Source of the DNA: Vogesella mureinivorans
GTDB lineage: Bacteria > Pseudomonadota > Gammaproteobacteria > Burkholderiales > Chromobacteriaceae
DNA: 40,604 nt
Direction of reading: 5' to 3'
Assembly: GCF_007644035.1 (NCBI RefSeq)
Contig: NZ_VMTV02000067.1
Coordinates: forward strand, 1-40,604
The notes under the pieces were generated by a model that was given only the letters and a program-made list of their open reading frames with translations, was not told where the DNA came from and did not search any database. Each line of letters starts with the position of its first letter. Positions within the stretch are counted from its first letter, which is position 1. The position numbers and the translations under genes are program-made. This document shows, in pieces, positions 8,204 to 17,352 of this stretch.

Positions 8204-9709
8204 TCAGTTACGTACAACCAAGCCTGCCGCCACATCCCGGAACGAAGCTAATGCCGCTTCGAGATGCTCAATGATCTCCTGCTGCAGCACATCCGGCGGT
8301 GGCAAATCATCGAAGTTATCTAGGCTGTCGTCCTTGAGCCAAAAAATGTCGAGGCTGGCCTTGTCACGCGCCATCAGCTCATCGTAGCTGTAGAACTTGA
8401 ACCGTTCGGTAGCCACGCGCTCGTGACGATTTTCAGGGTTGTAGCAACTGATGAAATCCTGTAGATCGTCGAGCTTGAGCGTGCGCGTCTTCAGCGTGAA
8501 ATGCTTGTTGGTGCGCAGATCGTAGAACCAGATGCCCTTGGTGTGGACCTTGCCGTCCTTGGGCTTAGCATCAAAGAATACCACGTTGGCTTTCACGCCC
8601 TGCGCATAGAAGATGCCGGTGGGCAGGCGCAAAATGGTGTGCACATCACAGTTCTGCAGTAGCTTGCGGCGAATTTTTTCGCCTGCGCCTCCTTCAAACA
8701 ACACGTTGTCTGGTAGCACCACAGCTGCTTTGCCGTCCACCTTGAGCATGCTGACGATGTGTTGCAGGAAGTTGAGCTGCTTGTTGGACGTGGATTCCCA
8801 GAAGTCCTGCCGCTCGTAGGTCAGGGCTTCTTTGTCTTCCTCACCTTCCTCATTGGTGATGGTCATGCTGCTTTTCTTGCCGAAGGGCGGATTGGCGAGC
8901 ACGTAATCCACTTTGCGTTTGGGCTCGGAGATCAGGGCATCAGCACGCTCAACTGACGGTTCCCCATCCAGTTCGCCAATGTTGTGCAAGAACAGGTTCA
9001 TCAAGCACATACGGCGCGTATTCGGCACGATCTCGTTACCGTAAAAAGTTTCCTCACGTAGAAACTTTGCCTGTTTAGCATTGAGTTTTTGCAGATCACG
9101 ATTAAGCCAATTGGCATTACTTTTAATCCACTCACCAGTACCGGAAAGCCATTCGTTAGCTATCAGGAAAAAACCGCCGGTGCCACACGCGGGATCCGCG
9201 ATTGTTTTCATCGGTTGGGGACGCATGCAGACTACAATGGCCTGAATAACTGCCCGTGGTGTAAAGTACTGCCCAGCGCCACTTTTAGTATCTTCAGCAT
9301 TCTTCTGCAACAGACCTTCGTACAGATCGCCTTTCGTATCTGCGTCCATACCGATCCAGCTTTCAGCATCAATAAGCTGAACCAGACGTGACAACTTCGC
9401 CGGATCTTGAATCTTGTTCTGCGCCTTGAAAAAGATCGCACCCAGCATACCGGACTCGTTACCCAGCTTGTGCAGGGTGGTGATGTATTGTGCTTCCAGC
9501 GGTTCTCCGACTTTGGAAGTAAGACTGGCCCAGTCATATCCTTTAGGAATGTGCGTCTCGCGGTTGTAAGGCTCTTGCGCATACTCATGTGCCAGCTTCA
9601 GAAACAGCAAATAGGTGAGCTGTTCAAGGTAATCACCATAACCCACACCATCGTCTCGAAGGGTGTGACAGAAACTCCAGACTTTCTGGACAAGGGTGCT
9701 TGTATTCAT
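8204..9709 (-). CDS. hsdM: type I restriction-modification system methyltransferase subunit
   Basis: HsdM, 501 aa, methylates adenine in the target sequence with S-adenosylmethionine and forms the M2S core of the type I enzyme. The N-terminal HsdM helical domain (residues 1-130) is followed by the SAM motif DPACGTGGF (172-180) and catalytic NPPFG (273-277), the N6-adenine signature. It is the last gene of the operon, separated by 50 bp from the HNH gene upstream; GGGA lies before the ATG. Placement of hsdM last, behind the ATPase-HNH pair, is unusual. Confidence 0.95.
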   Translation of the reverse strand: MNTSTLVQKVWSFCHTLRDDGVGYGDYLEQLTYLLFLKLAHEYAQEPYNRETHIPKGYDWASLTSKVGEPLEAQYITTLHKLGNESGMLGAIFFKAQNKIQDPAKLSRLVQLIDAESWIGMDADTKGDLYEGLLQKNAEDTKSGAGQYFTPRAVIQAIVVCMRPQPMKTIADPACGTGGFFLIANEWLSGTGEWIKSNANWLNRDLQKLNAKQAKFLREETFYGNEIVPNTRRMCLMNLFLHNIGELDGEPSVERADALISEPKRKVDYVLANPPFGKKSSMTITNEEGEEDKEALTYERQDFWESTSNKQLNFLQHIVSMLKVDGKAAVVLPDNVLFEGGAGEKIRRKLLQNCDVHTILRLPTGIFYAQGVKANVVFFDAKPKDGKVHTKGIWFYDLRTNKHFTLKTRTLKLDDLQDFISCYNPENRHERVATERFKFYSYDELMARDKASLDIFWLKDDSLDNFDDLPPPDVLQQEIIEHLEAALASFRDVAAGLVVRN

Positions 9710-9759
9710 TCAATTCCCAATAAATATCTGGCTCTTTAGCCAAAAAAACCGACGGCGAT

Positions 9760-10836
9760 TTAGGAGTTTACCGAGATCCCGCACACCATATCTTTGACAA
9801 ACATTTTAACGCGCTCATTATTATCCACAAAATGATATATAAGCATTTCAAAAACTTTTGGCTTCAAAAAATCCAAGCCAACTGGATTTTCAATAATGGT
9901 ATAACGGTGATAACTTTCCAGCGCATTAAGAATCTGATTATCGTCCAAGTCTTTTGAGTAACGTTTTGCCTTACAGTGATTCATAAAGCTTTCAATCCAA
10001 CGATTGAATCCTTCATTAAGCAGGTCTCGAGAGTATCGAGTCCTAATGCAAAAAACTTGATCCCAAGTTTCCGTCTCCTCTGTATCTGGCTGAAAATCAA
10101 TCCACCACGCCGGCAGCCTCAGTCCTAGCCCGGCAAAAGGTATGCTTCTGACCAGACTAATATCCGTTAGTGGAGCATCATATGGATCAAATGCTTTCCG
10201 CCTATCTCCGTTACAATCAGTAAGCACATCTATATCATGTTTGTAATCTCTGTTGCAGCAACGACACATCGGCACTAAGTTTTTCATATTAGCTGCTGCG
10301 AATGGATAAATACTCTTTGGCAAATAATGGTCCTGATCTTGTCGCGCCTCCTGCGGCGACATAACTCTTTCGAACCCGCAAAATATGCAAACTTTCACAC
10401 TTAGCGAACGGAATATCAGACTATACTGTCGGTCCCGAATTCCAAGATCAGTAAGACTATCAAATGCAAAGACAAAAAGATCGTGCACAACTTTATAAAC
10501 AGTCGGAAACGATGTCTTCAAAATTGGAAGGGGTACTGTACCATCAAGCAGGCCGTTCAGGTCATTTTGCCTAATAAGCTCTTGGTATATTTCAGCACGC
10601 TGAGCAATGCTCAGGGGTTTAACTTCGGACTCATAGATTTTGAGTCGATCTTTTATCCCGGAAAAATTTTTCAATCTGGAAGAATTATCTTTGCCAAGTG
10701 CAGAAGGAATTAATTTAGACCAGCTTGGAACTGTCTTTTTCTGGTCCAATTTATCGTGAATAGTTCTGATCATCTCAACCAGTGATTCATGCAGCCAGTT
10801 TTCATTGCTAGCTGCTACCGGATAGCTTCCTCGCAT
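9760..10836 (-). CDS. HNH endonuclease-like protein partnered with an AAA ATPase
   Basis: A 358-aa protein with a zinc-type HNH core: CIFCG (Cys150, Cys153), QDQDHYLPKSIYP (Asp169-His170), then NLVPMCRCCN (Cys191, Cys194, Asn195). The first ~145 and last ~150 residues are unfamiliar. Its ATG follows the ATPase stop directly (TAAATG), so the two proteins are translationally coupled. ATPase plus HNH pairs are known anti-phage modules (PtuA-PtuB of Septu, and related pairs); this HNH protein appears longer than the PtuB proteins I know, so equivalence is only suggested. The gene is visibly AT-richer than hsdM and hsdR. Confidence 0.85.
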   Translation of the reverse strand: MRGSYPVAASNENWLHESLVEMIRTIHDKLDQKKTVPSWSKLIPSALGKDNSSRLKNFSGIKDRLKIYESEVKPLSIAQRAEIYQELIRQNDLNGLLDGTVPLPILKTSFPTVYKVVHDLFVFAFDSLTDLGIRDRQYSLIFRSLSVKVCIFCGFERVMSPQEARQDQDHYLPKSIYPFAAANMKNLVPMCRCCNRDYKHDIDVLTDCNGDRRKAFDPYDAPLTDISLVRSIPFAGLGLRLPAWWIDFQPDTEETETWDQVFCIRTRYSRDLLNEGFNRWIESFMNHCKAKRYSKDLDDNQILNALESYHRYTIIENPVGLDFLKPKVFEMLIYHFVDNNERVKMFVKDMVCGISVNS

Positions 10837-12441
10837 TTAGTGCGCACTCTTTGAATTTAGTTCTCTCATGCGATCAGCAAGAAATATTTTTTCGACAGAG
10901 TCCCCAATCCTCCCCATTGCACTCTTAATATCCTCAAGGCTACCAGAACGAATCAAATTTTCAATTTCATCTCTTGGGAGACTGGAAATGGGTGGGCTTA
11001 TATCAAAACATTCGTCAAGGATCGCGTCAAATGTACTGCCATATGTCTGAATTCTTGGCTGTCTAATTTCTAATGTAACAGCATTCGTACTCTTGCTAAA
11101 AATCAACACATTCTCGCGTTTCATGTCCGATGGCACAAATGGCGAGTGTGTTGTTAATAAGCACTCTTGCTTCGCCGCCAATGAACGGACTGCTCTTGCC
11201 CCGTTATTTGTTGGCAAGTCACGTAGCATCTTAATAAACCGCACTCTCCATGCAGGATTAAAGTGGCTCTCTGGCTCATCTAGCAAGAAGAGAACATTAG
11301 GAAAAGAGGCCATGCAAGCAAACCCCAACAGCTGAGCAAGCTGGTGCTCACCATCCGAAAGGGAAACGTAGTCAACAGACTTACCACTCTTGTTTGATAC
11401 GAACTCAACCTGCTCGAATCGAAACACCTTTTGCTCATCAATAGGCTCAGGCAATCGAGACGCAAAGCGACGATTCTTTACGCCTTTCTCGAATTTATCT
11501 CGTGCCGCTTTGGGGATAATCAAATCATTCAACATGGCTAGCTTATGGAAGCATGAATAAAGCTCGAGAGCACCATCTTTCCAGTAATGCTTGAAAGCTT
11601 CATGCGTTGCGCTATTCACAAAGAAATCAAAGATCCAAATGCCACTCTTTTCTATGTGGCCATAGCAAGTTGCACAGCATTTCAAGTAGTTGATGTAGTC
11701 CTCAAGCTCTTGAGTGAGCTTGACTCCTCCTGTTGGCGCAGCCGAGTGTTTAAGTTGAACGATGCAACGGAAAGATCTGAGGCTCTTGAGATTTGGCGTT
11801 TCTAACAACTTCAGTCCCACTTCCTCAGAACTCAAGAGCAGGTTCGCAACCAATACCTCAAGGTTTGTCCCATAATCAATCAATAAGAGTCGTGGGTCTC
11901 TTATTCGTTTGGATCTCTTGCGCTCATCCTGCGCACTGTTTCTAACTTGTCCGGCGTAACCTGCCCTGCTTGAAAAGAACGGAAGGCTCAATGTTTCGTT
12001 ATCGCCAGATGTGTAGCCAATTACCTTGCTTGGTAACAAATCAGCAACATGCAATGGATCTTCAATGAGTTTCCATTTCTCCTGCAAATAAGCCTCAACT
12101 ACAATTACCGGCTTCCGCTTACCCTCCTTGCGTCGATAGATTCGAACAGGTGTGGCAACATCACTTTCAGCGCCGGAATTAATCAGATATTTTATTTCAA
12201 ACAAAAGCTCGTCGTTTGGTGTTCCATGCTCTTCTTCGAGTAAATATTTTCGAAACACCGTCTGAAATATCTCAGCAATTACTTGTAAAAGTTGTGACTT
12301 TCCTGTCCCATTAGGACCAACCAGACATATTGGGTCAAAAATCCCGCAATCTGCGCCCTCATCCCTAAATGAAATAAATAAGCCATCCAAGAGCCCGCCA
12401 CAGGTGTCAGCTTTTTCTATTTTGAGAGACAGTAGTTTCAT
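10837..12441 (-). CDS. restriction-system-associated AAA/ABC-type ATPase (PtuA-like)
   Basis: A 534-aa ATPase of the OLD/SMC-like ABC superfamily. Visible motifs: Walker A GPNGTGKS (42-49), signature LSDGEHQL (361-368), Walker B LFLLDEPES (384-392) and the switch histidine TTHSPF (430-435). The ~300-residue insert between Walker A and signature probably forms the middle domain. It overlaps hsdS by 4 bp (ATGA) and is coupled to the HNH gene. ATPases of this kind are known beside restriction systems; with the HNH partner it most likely senses infection or regulates the nuclease. Role is inferred. Confidence 0.88.
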   Translation of the reverse strand: MKLLSLKIEKADTCGGLLDGLFISFRDEGADCGIFDPICLVGPNGTGKSQLLQVIAEIFQTVFRKYLLEEEHGTPNDELLFEIKYLINSGAESDVATPVRIYRRKEGKRKPVIVVEAYLQEKWKLIEDPLHVADLLPSKVIGYTSGDNETLSLPFFSSRAGYAGQVRNSAQDERKRSKRIRDPRLLLIDYGTNLEVLVANLLLSSEEVGLKLLETPNLKSLRSFRCIVQLKHSAAPTGGVKLTQELEDYINYLKCCATCYGHIEKSGIWIFDFFVNSATHEAFKHYWKDGALELYSCFHKLAMLNDLIIPKAARDKFEKGVKNRRFASRLPEPIDEQKVFRFEQVEFVSNKSGKSVDYVSLSDGEHQLAQLLGFACMASFPNVLFLLDEPESHFNPAWRVRFIKMLRDLPTNNGARAVRSLAAKQECLLTTHSPFVPSDMKRENVLIFSKSTNAVTLEIRQPRIQTYGSTFDAILDECFDISPPISSLPRDEIENLIRSGSLEDIKSAMGRIGDSVEKIFLADRMRELNSKSAH

Positions 12442-14150
12442 TGCTTCACTTTCCTGAACCGCAACTGACCAGTGTTGCCATCAAAAAATTGCTCAATAGC
12501 CGGGCTTTTATTTTCCAAAGATTCAAACAACAAATTCTTCAGCGTCTCATAATCGCCCGAAATTCCACTTCTTAGGTCGTCAAAAGAGAATTCGTCACTT
12601 TGGGAAGCCTTAATCCACTCACTGAGTGATGCAGAATTAGATAAATTCATGGATTTTGTCTTTTTAGTTTTAAGGAATCTTGGTTGCTTGGCGCGTTCCG
12701 CCCGTTCTCCGCGGATACGTTCCAGCAATGCCGAGGCGGACTCGTCGTTCGGGTCTTGCGGCACAAGTTGGCCAGCAAAGGCGGCGCGCAGGATGTTTTG
12801 GCGTTGGGCGGTGGATTGCTTGAGGGATAGTTCAATGGCTGTCCCTTGATCTTTAGCTGTCTCAAGTTGGGCGGATAAAGTGTCCGTTATCGCTTGCTGT
12901 TCATCGATTGGCGGGAATGGGATAGCAATCGAGCGAACAATCTGCAGATTCAGATTAGGCTGGACACCCCCAGATGCTTGGTTTCGCATGTCATCATAGC
13001 TCTTGAGCAGAAATGACTTCATATATGGCTTACAGACGATTGCTGTATCCTCAAGAACCAACGCCGCTATGGCTTGATTGATCGTAGCTGGAATAGCCAA
13101 CTCTGAGCACTTGCCACGGGTTTTTCCTTCTCCATACATAGCCACCAACAAGGTGCCTGCGGGGTAGAGCTCTAGGCGACACTCTTTGAGCGCCAGGGGC
13201 GTAACGTATTCAATTGCTTCGGCAACCATTTCATTGTTTAAAGCACCGCTCGTAACCCATGGTATTTCGCCCCCCATGTAATACTGAGACTTGGATTTAA
13301 GCGGGGTAACGCCAGTACCTATCGCCGCGAGTTGGTCAATCGTCGCCCAAACCCACCCCTCCGGCAGCTCCGGCAAGTCCGCGGTATCCGGCCTCACCGG
13401 CTCGGGGTATTTCTTCTGCCAATCCTTGGGCGGAGTTTTGCCTTGTTCCTTGAACTTGGCCAGTTGCTTGGCTTCCCAGCGGGCGCGACGCTCGAGCAGG
13501 ATGCGCTCCAGCAGTTGCGCGCCAGTTTCCGAAGGCGTGTTTTTGGTTCGCCACTCAGCGGTGAGCGCACCTTCCACGGCGGCTTTCAGAAGCGATTGGC
13601 GGTATTGCGCCAGCTTCTTTTGCGCGGCCTTGAGCTCAGCCACGCCGGCATCCAGGTCGGACAGCAGTTCTTCGAGTTTGGCAACAATTCGAGTTTGTTG
13701 CGCCGGTGTTTCGAAACCAAAGGTGAACGCAGCAATGTCTTTCGGTCGCACGGCGGGATACAGCGCGCCTTGAACCAGAGCCGACATTTCGTCGACAAAA
13801 CGTTGCGATTGGACCAGACGAAGCAAGAACTCTGGGCGCAGCCAACGAGACCGGAGAACATGAAAGCCTGTGGAGCCGATTGCGCCATCAAGCTGCTCGG
13901 GAACAAGTGCTACTGCATTTAGATTGGGTCGAGTCATTGAAACCAGCACGTCACCAGTCCGAAGAACTTGCTTTGCACGACTCGGAGCCTGCGATAGAGT
14001 CAAGGCCTTGGCTTCGGTGATCTTTTTGGTTTCACGGTCAATGCTGCTGATATCAACATAAACGAAATCTCTAGTTGGACCAGTCTGTTCTACAGGCTCA
14101 TCCGCTAATTCCCCAAGGGTTGCAAGGGGGCGTTGATTCAACTCACTCAC
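12438..14150 (-). CDS. hsdS: type I restriction-modification specificity subunit, with C-terminal extension
   Basis: HsdS, 570 aa, chooses the DNA target for both methylation and restriction. Two target-recognition domains are visible, each followed by a conserved helical spacer (QTRIVAKLEELLSDLDAGVAEL and the QQAITDTLSAQLETAKDQ region), ending with the usual LLERIRGERAERAKQ. About 75 more residues follow (EFSFDDLRSGISGDYETLK ... LRFRKVKQ), beyond the usual end. The start overlaps the hsdR stop by 4 bp and the stop overlaps the ATPase start by 4 bp, so R-S-ATPase are tightly coupled. Confidence 0.93.
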   Translation of the reverse strand: MSELNQRPLATLGELADEPVEQTGPTRDFVYVDISSIDRETKKITEAKALTLSQAPSRAKQVLRTGDVLVSMTRPNLNAVALVPEQLDGAIGSTGFHVLRSRWLRPEFLLRLVQSQRFVDEMSALVQGALYPAVRPKDIAAFTFGFETPAQQTRIVAKLEELLSDLDAGVAELKAAQKKLAQYRQSLLKAAVEGALTAEWRTKNTPSETGAQLLERILLERRARWEAKQLAKFKEQGKTPPKDWQKKYPEPVRPDTADLPELPEGWVWATIDQLAAIGTGVTPLKSKSQYYMGGEIPWVTSGALNNEMVAEAIEYVTPLALKECRLELYPAGTLLVAMYGEGKTRGKCSELAIPATINQAIAALVLEDTAIVCKPYMKSFLLKSYDDMRNQASGGVQPNLNLQIVRSIAIPFPPIDEQQAITDTLSAQLETAKDQGTAIELSLKQSTAQRQNILRAAFAGQLVPQDPNDESASALLERIRGERAERAKQPRFLKTKKTKSMNLSNSASLSEWIKASQSDEFSFDDLRSGISGDYETLKNLLFESLENKSPAIEQFFDGNTGQLRFRKVKQ

Positions 14151-16927
14151 GCCACCAACTCCATATTCATTTCATTCATCAATGTATCCAGTTCCTTGCC
14201 AAACAGGCCCCAAGCTTTTTGTAGCCCACCTTTGTCTGCCAGTTCGGCGTAATCAAAGTCGTCGCGGCTGATACTGCAGCTGCTGGCGATGTGATCTTTC
14301 ATCAAGCGCAGCCATTCGGTCTGCTCTGATGTGAAGGCGGTGCCGCGCTGGGCATTGTGGCGAAAGATCCAAGCTTGGAAGCGTTTGTCGACTTCGTCAG
14401 CAAAGGGTTTGAGTTCGCCATCCAGCCCCAGCGCAAAACGCAGCAGCGACACCATGTCGGTGAGCTGGTGTTTGCGGTCTACGCCTTTCACCGCCGAAGT
14501 CTGCACGCGGGCATAGGCGCTCCACAGCCGTTCGGTGGTGAGCATCAGCGGTGGTTTGCTTAGGTGCTCGTGCAACTCCTCAAGCATGTCAAAGGTCAGT
14601 TGACGGCGCTGGTATGGCTGTTGGTAGAAAAAGTCCAGCGCAGCGATTTCATCCTTGTGCTGCGCGATGTAGTCGGTAAAAGTCTGGATCAGTGCTTTGG
14701 CCTGTGCTTCGGCTTGCTCGCTAAAGCCGCTGAAGGTGACCTGATCGAGATTGATGTGATCGATGATCTGTTCGCGCTCGCGTCGGGCGTTTTCGATTTC
14801 GTCGCGCAGCTCGGGCTTGTCAAAAGGTTCACAGGCTGCGGCCACGCGTTCGGTACGAACAGCTTCGATTTCTTCTGGCAGCAATGTATCCTCGGTACGG
14901 GTGATACCCTTGGCGTTGGCAGCAACCAGTGTGGCCTGGATAATTGCGTCCGGGTCCAGCGCAGCAATCAGGCCTTTGCCAAGCTCAGCCACCGAAATAC
15001 CTCTGCTAGCCTTCTCGATGCGCGCCTTGGCCTTATCGTCCAGCTGCTTGGCCAGACGGACCAGGCGGTTGGCGAGTGAGAGCACGGTGTCGTCATCGCG
15101 GCTACCCATGGCCACGCCCTGTAGCAGGTCTTTCAGTGCCACCGTAGGTTTCTTTTCCAGCGGGCGGCTTTCGGTTTTGAGGCTTTTTTCCACGCCTACT
15201 GCATCGATCAACACAAAGCGGGTTTTAGCACCGTCGGCGCTGTTGCTCACGCGCTTGAGGCTCTCGCCATCAAGACTTCGCACACCACGCCCTTTCATTT
15301 GCTCGTAGTAGCCTTTCGAGCGGACATCTCGCATAAAAAGCAGCACCTCCAGCGGCTTCACGTCGGTGCCTGTGGCGATCATATCAACCGTAACGGCGAT
15401 GCGCGGATTGTAGTCGTTTCGGAAGCTGGAAAGGACGCTATCTGCATCTTCTTCCGCACGGTAGGTAACCTTCTTGCAGAAGGCATTACCTTGACCGAAC
15501 ACCTCGCGGACGATGTTGATGATGTCGTCCGCGTGGCTGTCGGTCTTGGCGAAGATCAGGGTCTTGGGTGTTTCTTTTCGGGCCGGAAAGATTTGCGTTT
15601 CCAGCGCCGTTTTCATTGCCTGGATTACTTGTCGGATCTGGCTGGGGTTCACGACCGACTTATCCAGCTCCTTGCCGGTGTAGATGGTGTCTTCTTCGGT
15701 TTCGCCCCAGCGTTTCTTTCGAGTGGCTCGGTCGCGGTGGTCCACCCATTCTTTGGCCTTCAGTTCAGCGCCCTTTTGGGTGACTTCAGTCACGATCTCG
15801 TACACGTCGTACCCGACGTTGACGCCATCAGCGACCGATTGCTCGTAGGTGTACTCGGCCACGATGTTTTCGTTGAAGAAGCCGAAGGTGCGTTTATCGG
15901 GCGTGGCGGTGAGGCCGATCAAGCTGGCATCGAAGTAGTCCAGCACCTGCTTCCACAAATTATAGATGCTGCGGTGGCATTCATCGATGATGATGAAGTC
16001 GAACGTTTCCACCGGCACGGCCGGGTTGTAGCGCACCTGCTTTTGCTGCTTGGCCGTTTGCTGCACTTCGTTGAGCGAGACGTCTTCAGCGGATTCGTCA
16101 ATCGGCTCACCAGAGAGGATAGAGTACATGCGCTGGATTGTGCTGATGCACACCTGCGAATGTGGATCTATGGTAGACGAGGCCAATCTCTGGACGTTAT
16201 ACAGCTCGGTGAACTTTCGAGCATCGTCCGGCGGCGTGTAGGCCATGAACTCCTGATGCGCTTGTTTACCAAGGTTGCGGGTATCAACCAAAAACAAAAT
16301 GCGTTTCGCTCCACCAAACTTCAGCAGCCGGTAGACAGATGTAATAGCGGTGAAGGTTTTGCCCGCGCCTGTTGCCATATGCACCAAGGCGCGCGGTCTG
16401 TTCTGCGCCAGTGATTTTTCTAGACCAGTAACTGCGCTGATCTGGCAATCGCGTAGATTCAGCTCCGGTAGAGCAGGAATTTGCTCGGCTAAACGGCCGC
16501 GCAAGGTTTTAGGCTGAGTCAGCCATGCTGCGAGTGTTTCCGGCTTGAAAAAATGGAAAACCTCCCGAGAACGTGGGTATGGATCTTTACCATCAGTGAA
16601 GCGGATAATCTGACCAGTCGCCTCGAACAAAAAACGCAGCGGCGTATTGTCCTTACGCCACTTGAACGTCGCGTTAGCGTAACGTTCGGTCTGGCTCTCG
16701 GTTACCGTCAGATTTTTGCCGGTGCTATCTTTCTTGGCCTCAATGACGCCCACCGCGTTGCGGTTGACGAACAACACGTAGTCCGCTGGGCCGGTGTCTG
16801 TAGTGCATTCGCGCACGGCGACACCCACAGCTGCGCCGAGGTTGAACTGTTTCATATCCTGAATGACCCAGCCAGCCTGTTCCAGTTTCTGATCGATTTT
16901 TTGGCGTGCTTTGATTTCAGGCGTCAT
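14147..16927 (-). CDS. hsdR: type I restriction-modification endonuclease/translocase subunit
   Basis: HsdR, 926 aa, is the ATP-driven DNA translocase and nuclease of the complex. The N-terminal nuclease domain shows the PD-(D/E)xK elements PADY (Asp49) and EAKK (Glu63, Lys65). The helicase motor has MATGAGKT (184-191), DECHRS (315-320) and a motif VI region MKGRGVRSLD. The C-terminal domain resembles EcoEI-type R subunits. The frame is open to 17002, but the ATG at 16927 has AGGAG and gives the expected N-terminus; it overlaps the HTH gene end by 11 bp. Confidence 0.94.
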   Translation of the reverse strand: MTPEIKARQKIDQKLEQAGWVIQDMKQFNLGAAVGVAVRECTTDTGPADYVLFVNRNAVGVIEAKKDSTGKNLTVTESQTERYANATFKWRKDNTPLRFLFEATGQIIRFTDGKDPYPRSREVFHFFKPETLAAWLTQPKTLRGRLAEQIPALPELNLRDCQISAVTGLEKSLAQNRPRALVHMATGAGKTFTAITSVYRLLKFGGAKRILFLVDTRNLGKQAHQEFMAYTPPDDARKFTELYNVQRLASSTIDPHSQVCISTIQRMYSILSGEPIDESAEDVSLNEVQQTAKQQKQVRYNPAVPVETFDFIIIDECHRSIYNLWKQVLDYFDASLIGLTATPDKRTFGFFNENIVAEYTYEQSVADGVNVGYDVYEIVTEVTQKGAELKAKEWVDHRDRATRKKRWGETEEDTIYTGKELDKSVVNPSQIRQVIQAMKTALETQIFPARKETPKTLIFAKTDSHADDIINIVREVFGQGNAFCKKVTYRAEEDADSVLSSFRNDYNPRIAVTVDMIATGTDVKPLEVLLFMRDVRSKGYYEQMKGRGVRSLDGESLKRVSNSADGAKTRFVLIDAVGVEKSLKTESRPLEKKPTVALKDLLQGVAMGSRDDDTVLSLANRLVRLAKQLDDKAKARIEKASRGISVAELGKGLIAALDPDAIIQATLVAANAKGITRTEDTLLPEEIEAVRTERVAAACEPFDKPELRDEIENARREREQIIDHINLDQVTFSGFSEQAEAQAKALIQTFTDYIAQHKDEIAALDFFYQQPYQRRQLTFDMLEELHEHLSKPPLMLTTERLWSAYARVQTSAVKGVDRKHQLTDMVSLLRFALGLDGELKPFADEVDKRFQAWIFRHNAQRGTAFTSEQTEWLRLMKDHIASSCSISRDDFDYAELADKGGLQKAWGLFGKELDTLMNEMNMELVA

Positions 16928-17147
16928 GCTTTCGCTCCTGCAGCTCTTCTTTAGCATTGCCTTCCAAATCCTCAATGGCACCACCAGCCCGCACCCATTC
17001 ATCTACTTCGGACAACTGAAACTTCCACAGACGTCCGATTTTGTGTGCCGGGAGACTTTTACGCTCACGCCAACGATAGACAGTCTCTTTGACGACACCC
17101 AGATGCTGGGCAACTTCGCTTGCGGTAACCCAAGGTTCAGTTTTCAT
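16917..17147 (-). CDS. MerR/excisionase-type HTH protein heading the RM operon
   Basis: A 76-aa protein: a HTH_17 DNA-binding domain (WVTASEVAQHLGVVKETVYRW ... KIGRLWKFQLSEVDEWV) plus a short acidic tail. Proteins of this type act as excisionases or as small regulators. As the first gene, overlapping hsdR by 11 bp, it probably controls expression of the restriction system, delaying nuclease synthesis after transfer. Twin GCCTAAA boxes sit 36 bp upstream. Confidence 0.85.
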   Translation of the reverse strand: MKTEPWVTASEVAQHLGVVKETVYRWRERKSLPAHKIGRLWKFQLSEVDEWVRAGGAIEDLEGNAKEELQERKHDA

Positions 17148-17182
17148 TGCATTGGCACTTAGATTGTTAAACAGGAAAAGTC

Positions 17183-17199
17183 GCCTAAAATTGCCTAAA
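17183..17199. promoter_or_regulatory. twin GCCTAAA boxes upstream of the RM operon
   Basis: GCCTAAA occurs at 17183-17189 and 17193-17199, spaced exactly 10 bp, so both face the same side of the helix. Location just upstream of the HTH gene makes them candidate operators for that protein. Confidence 0.3.
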
Positions 17200-17352
17200 G
17201 TCTAACAGAATGATGCCATAAGCACCAACCACTTAATGCCATTGGTCTTTATGGGATTCTGCATTAGTTTTTGCCAGACGAAGAGCACAAAGAGTCTCAG
17301 CAATGCCCAAAGTACCATTGGCAGCCTATATTCTTTGTCTGGGAACTTGCCA

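Noticed and set aside
9710-9759. terminator separating hsdM from the HNH gene
   Set aside because: A T-run and a 4-bp GGCT/AGCC stem exist, but no stable stem precedes the T-run.
13291-13922. plus-strand ORFs inside hsdS
   Set aside because: Mirror frames of hsdS; serine-rich, domain-free.
15299-16414. 371-aa plus-strand ORF inside hsdR
   Set aside because: Antisense to the helicase domain of HsdR, whose motifs are certain; no independent support.
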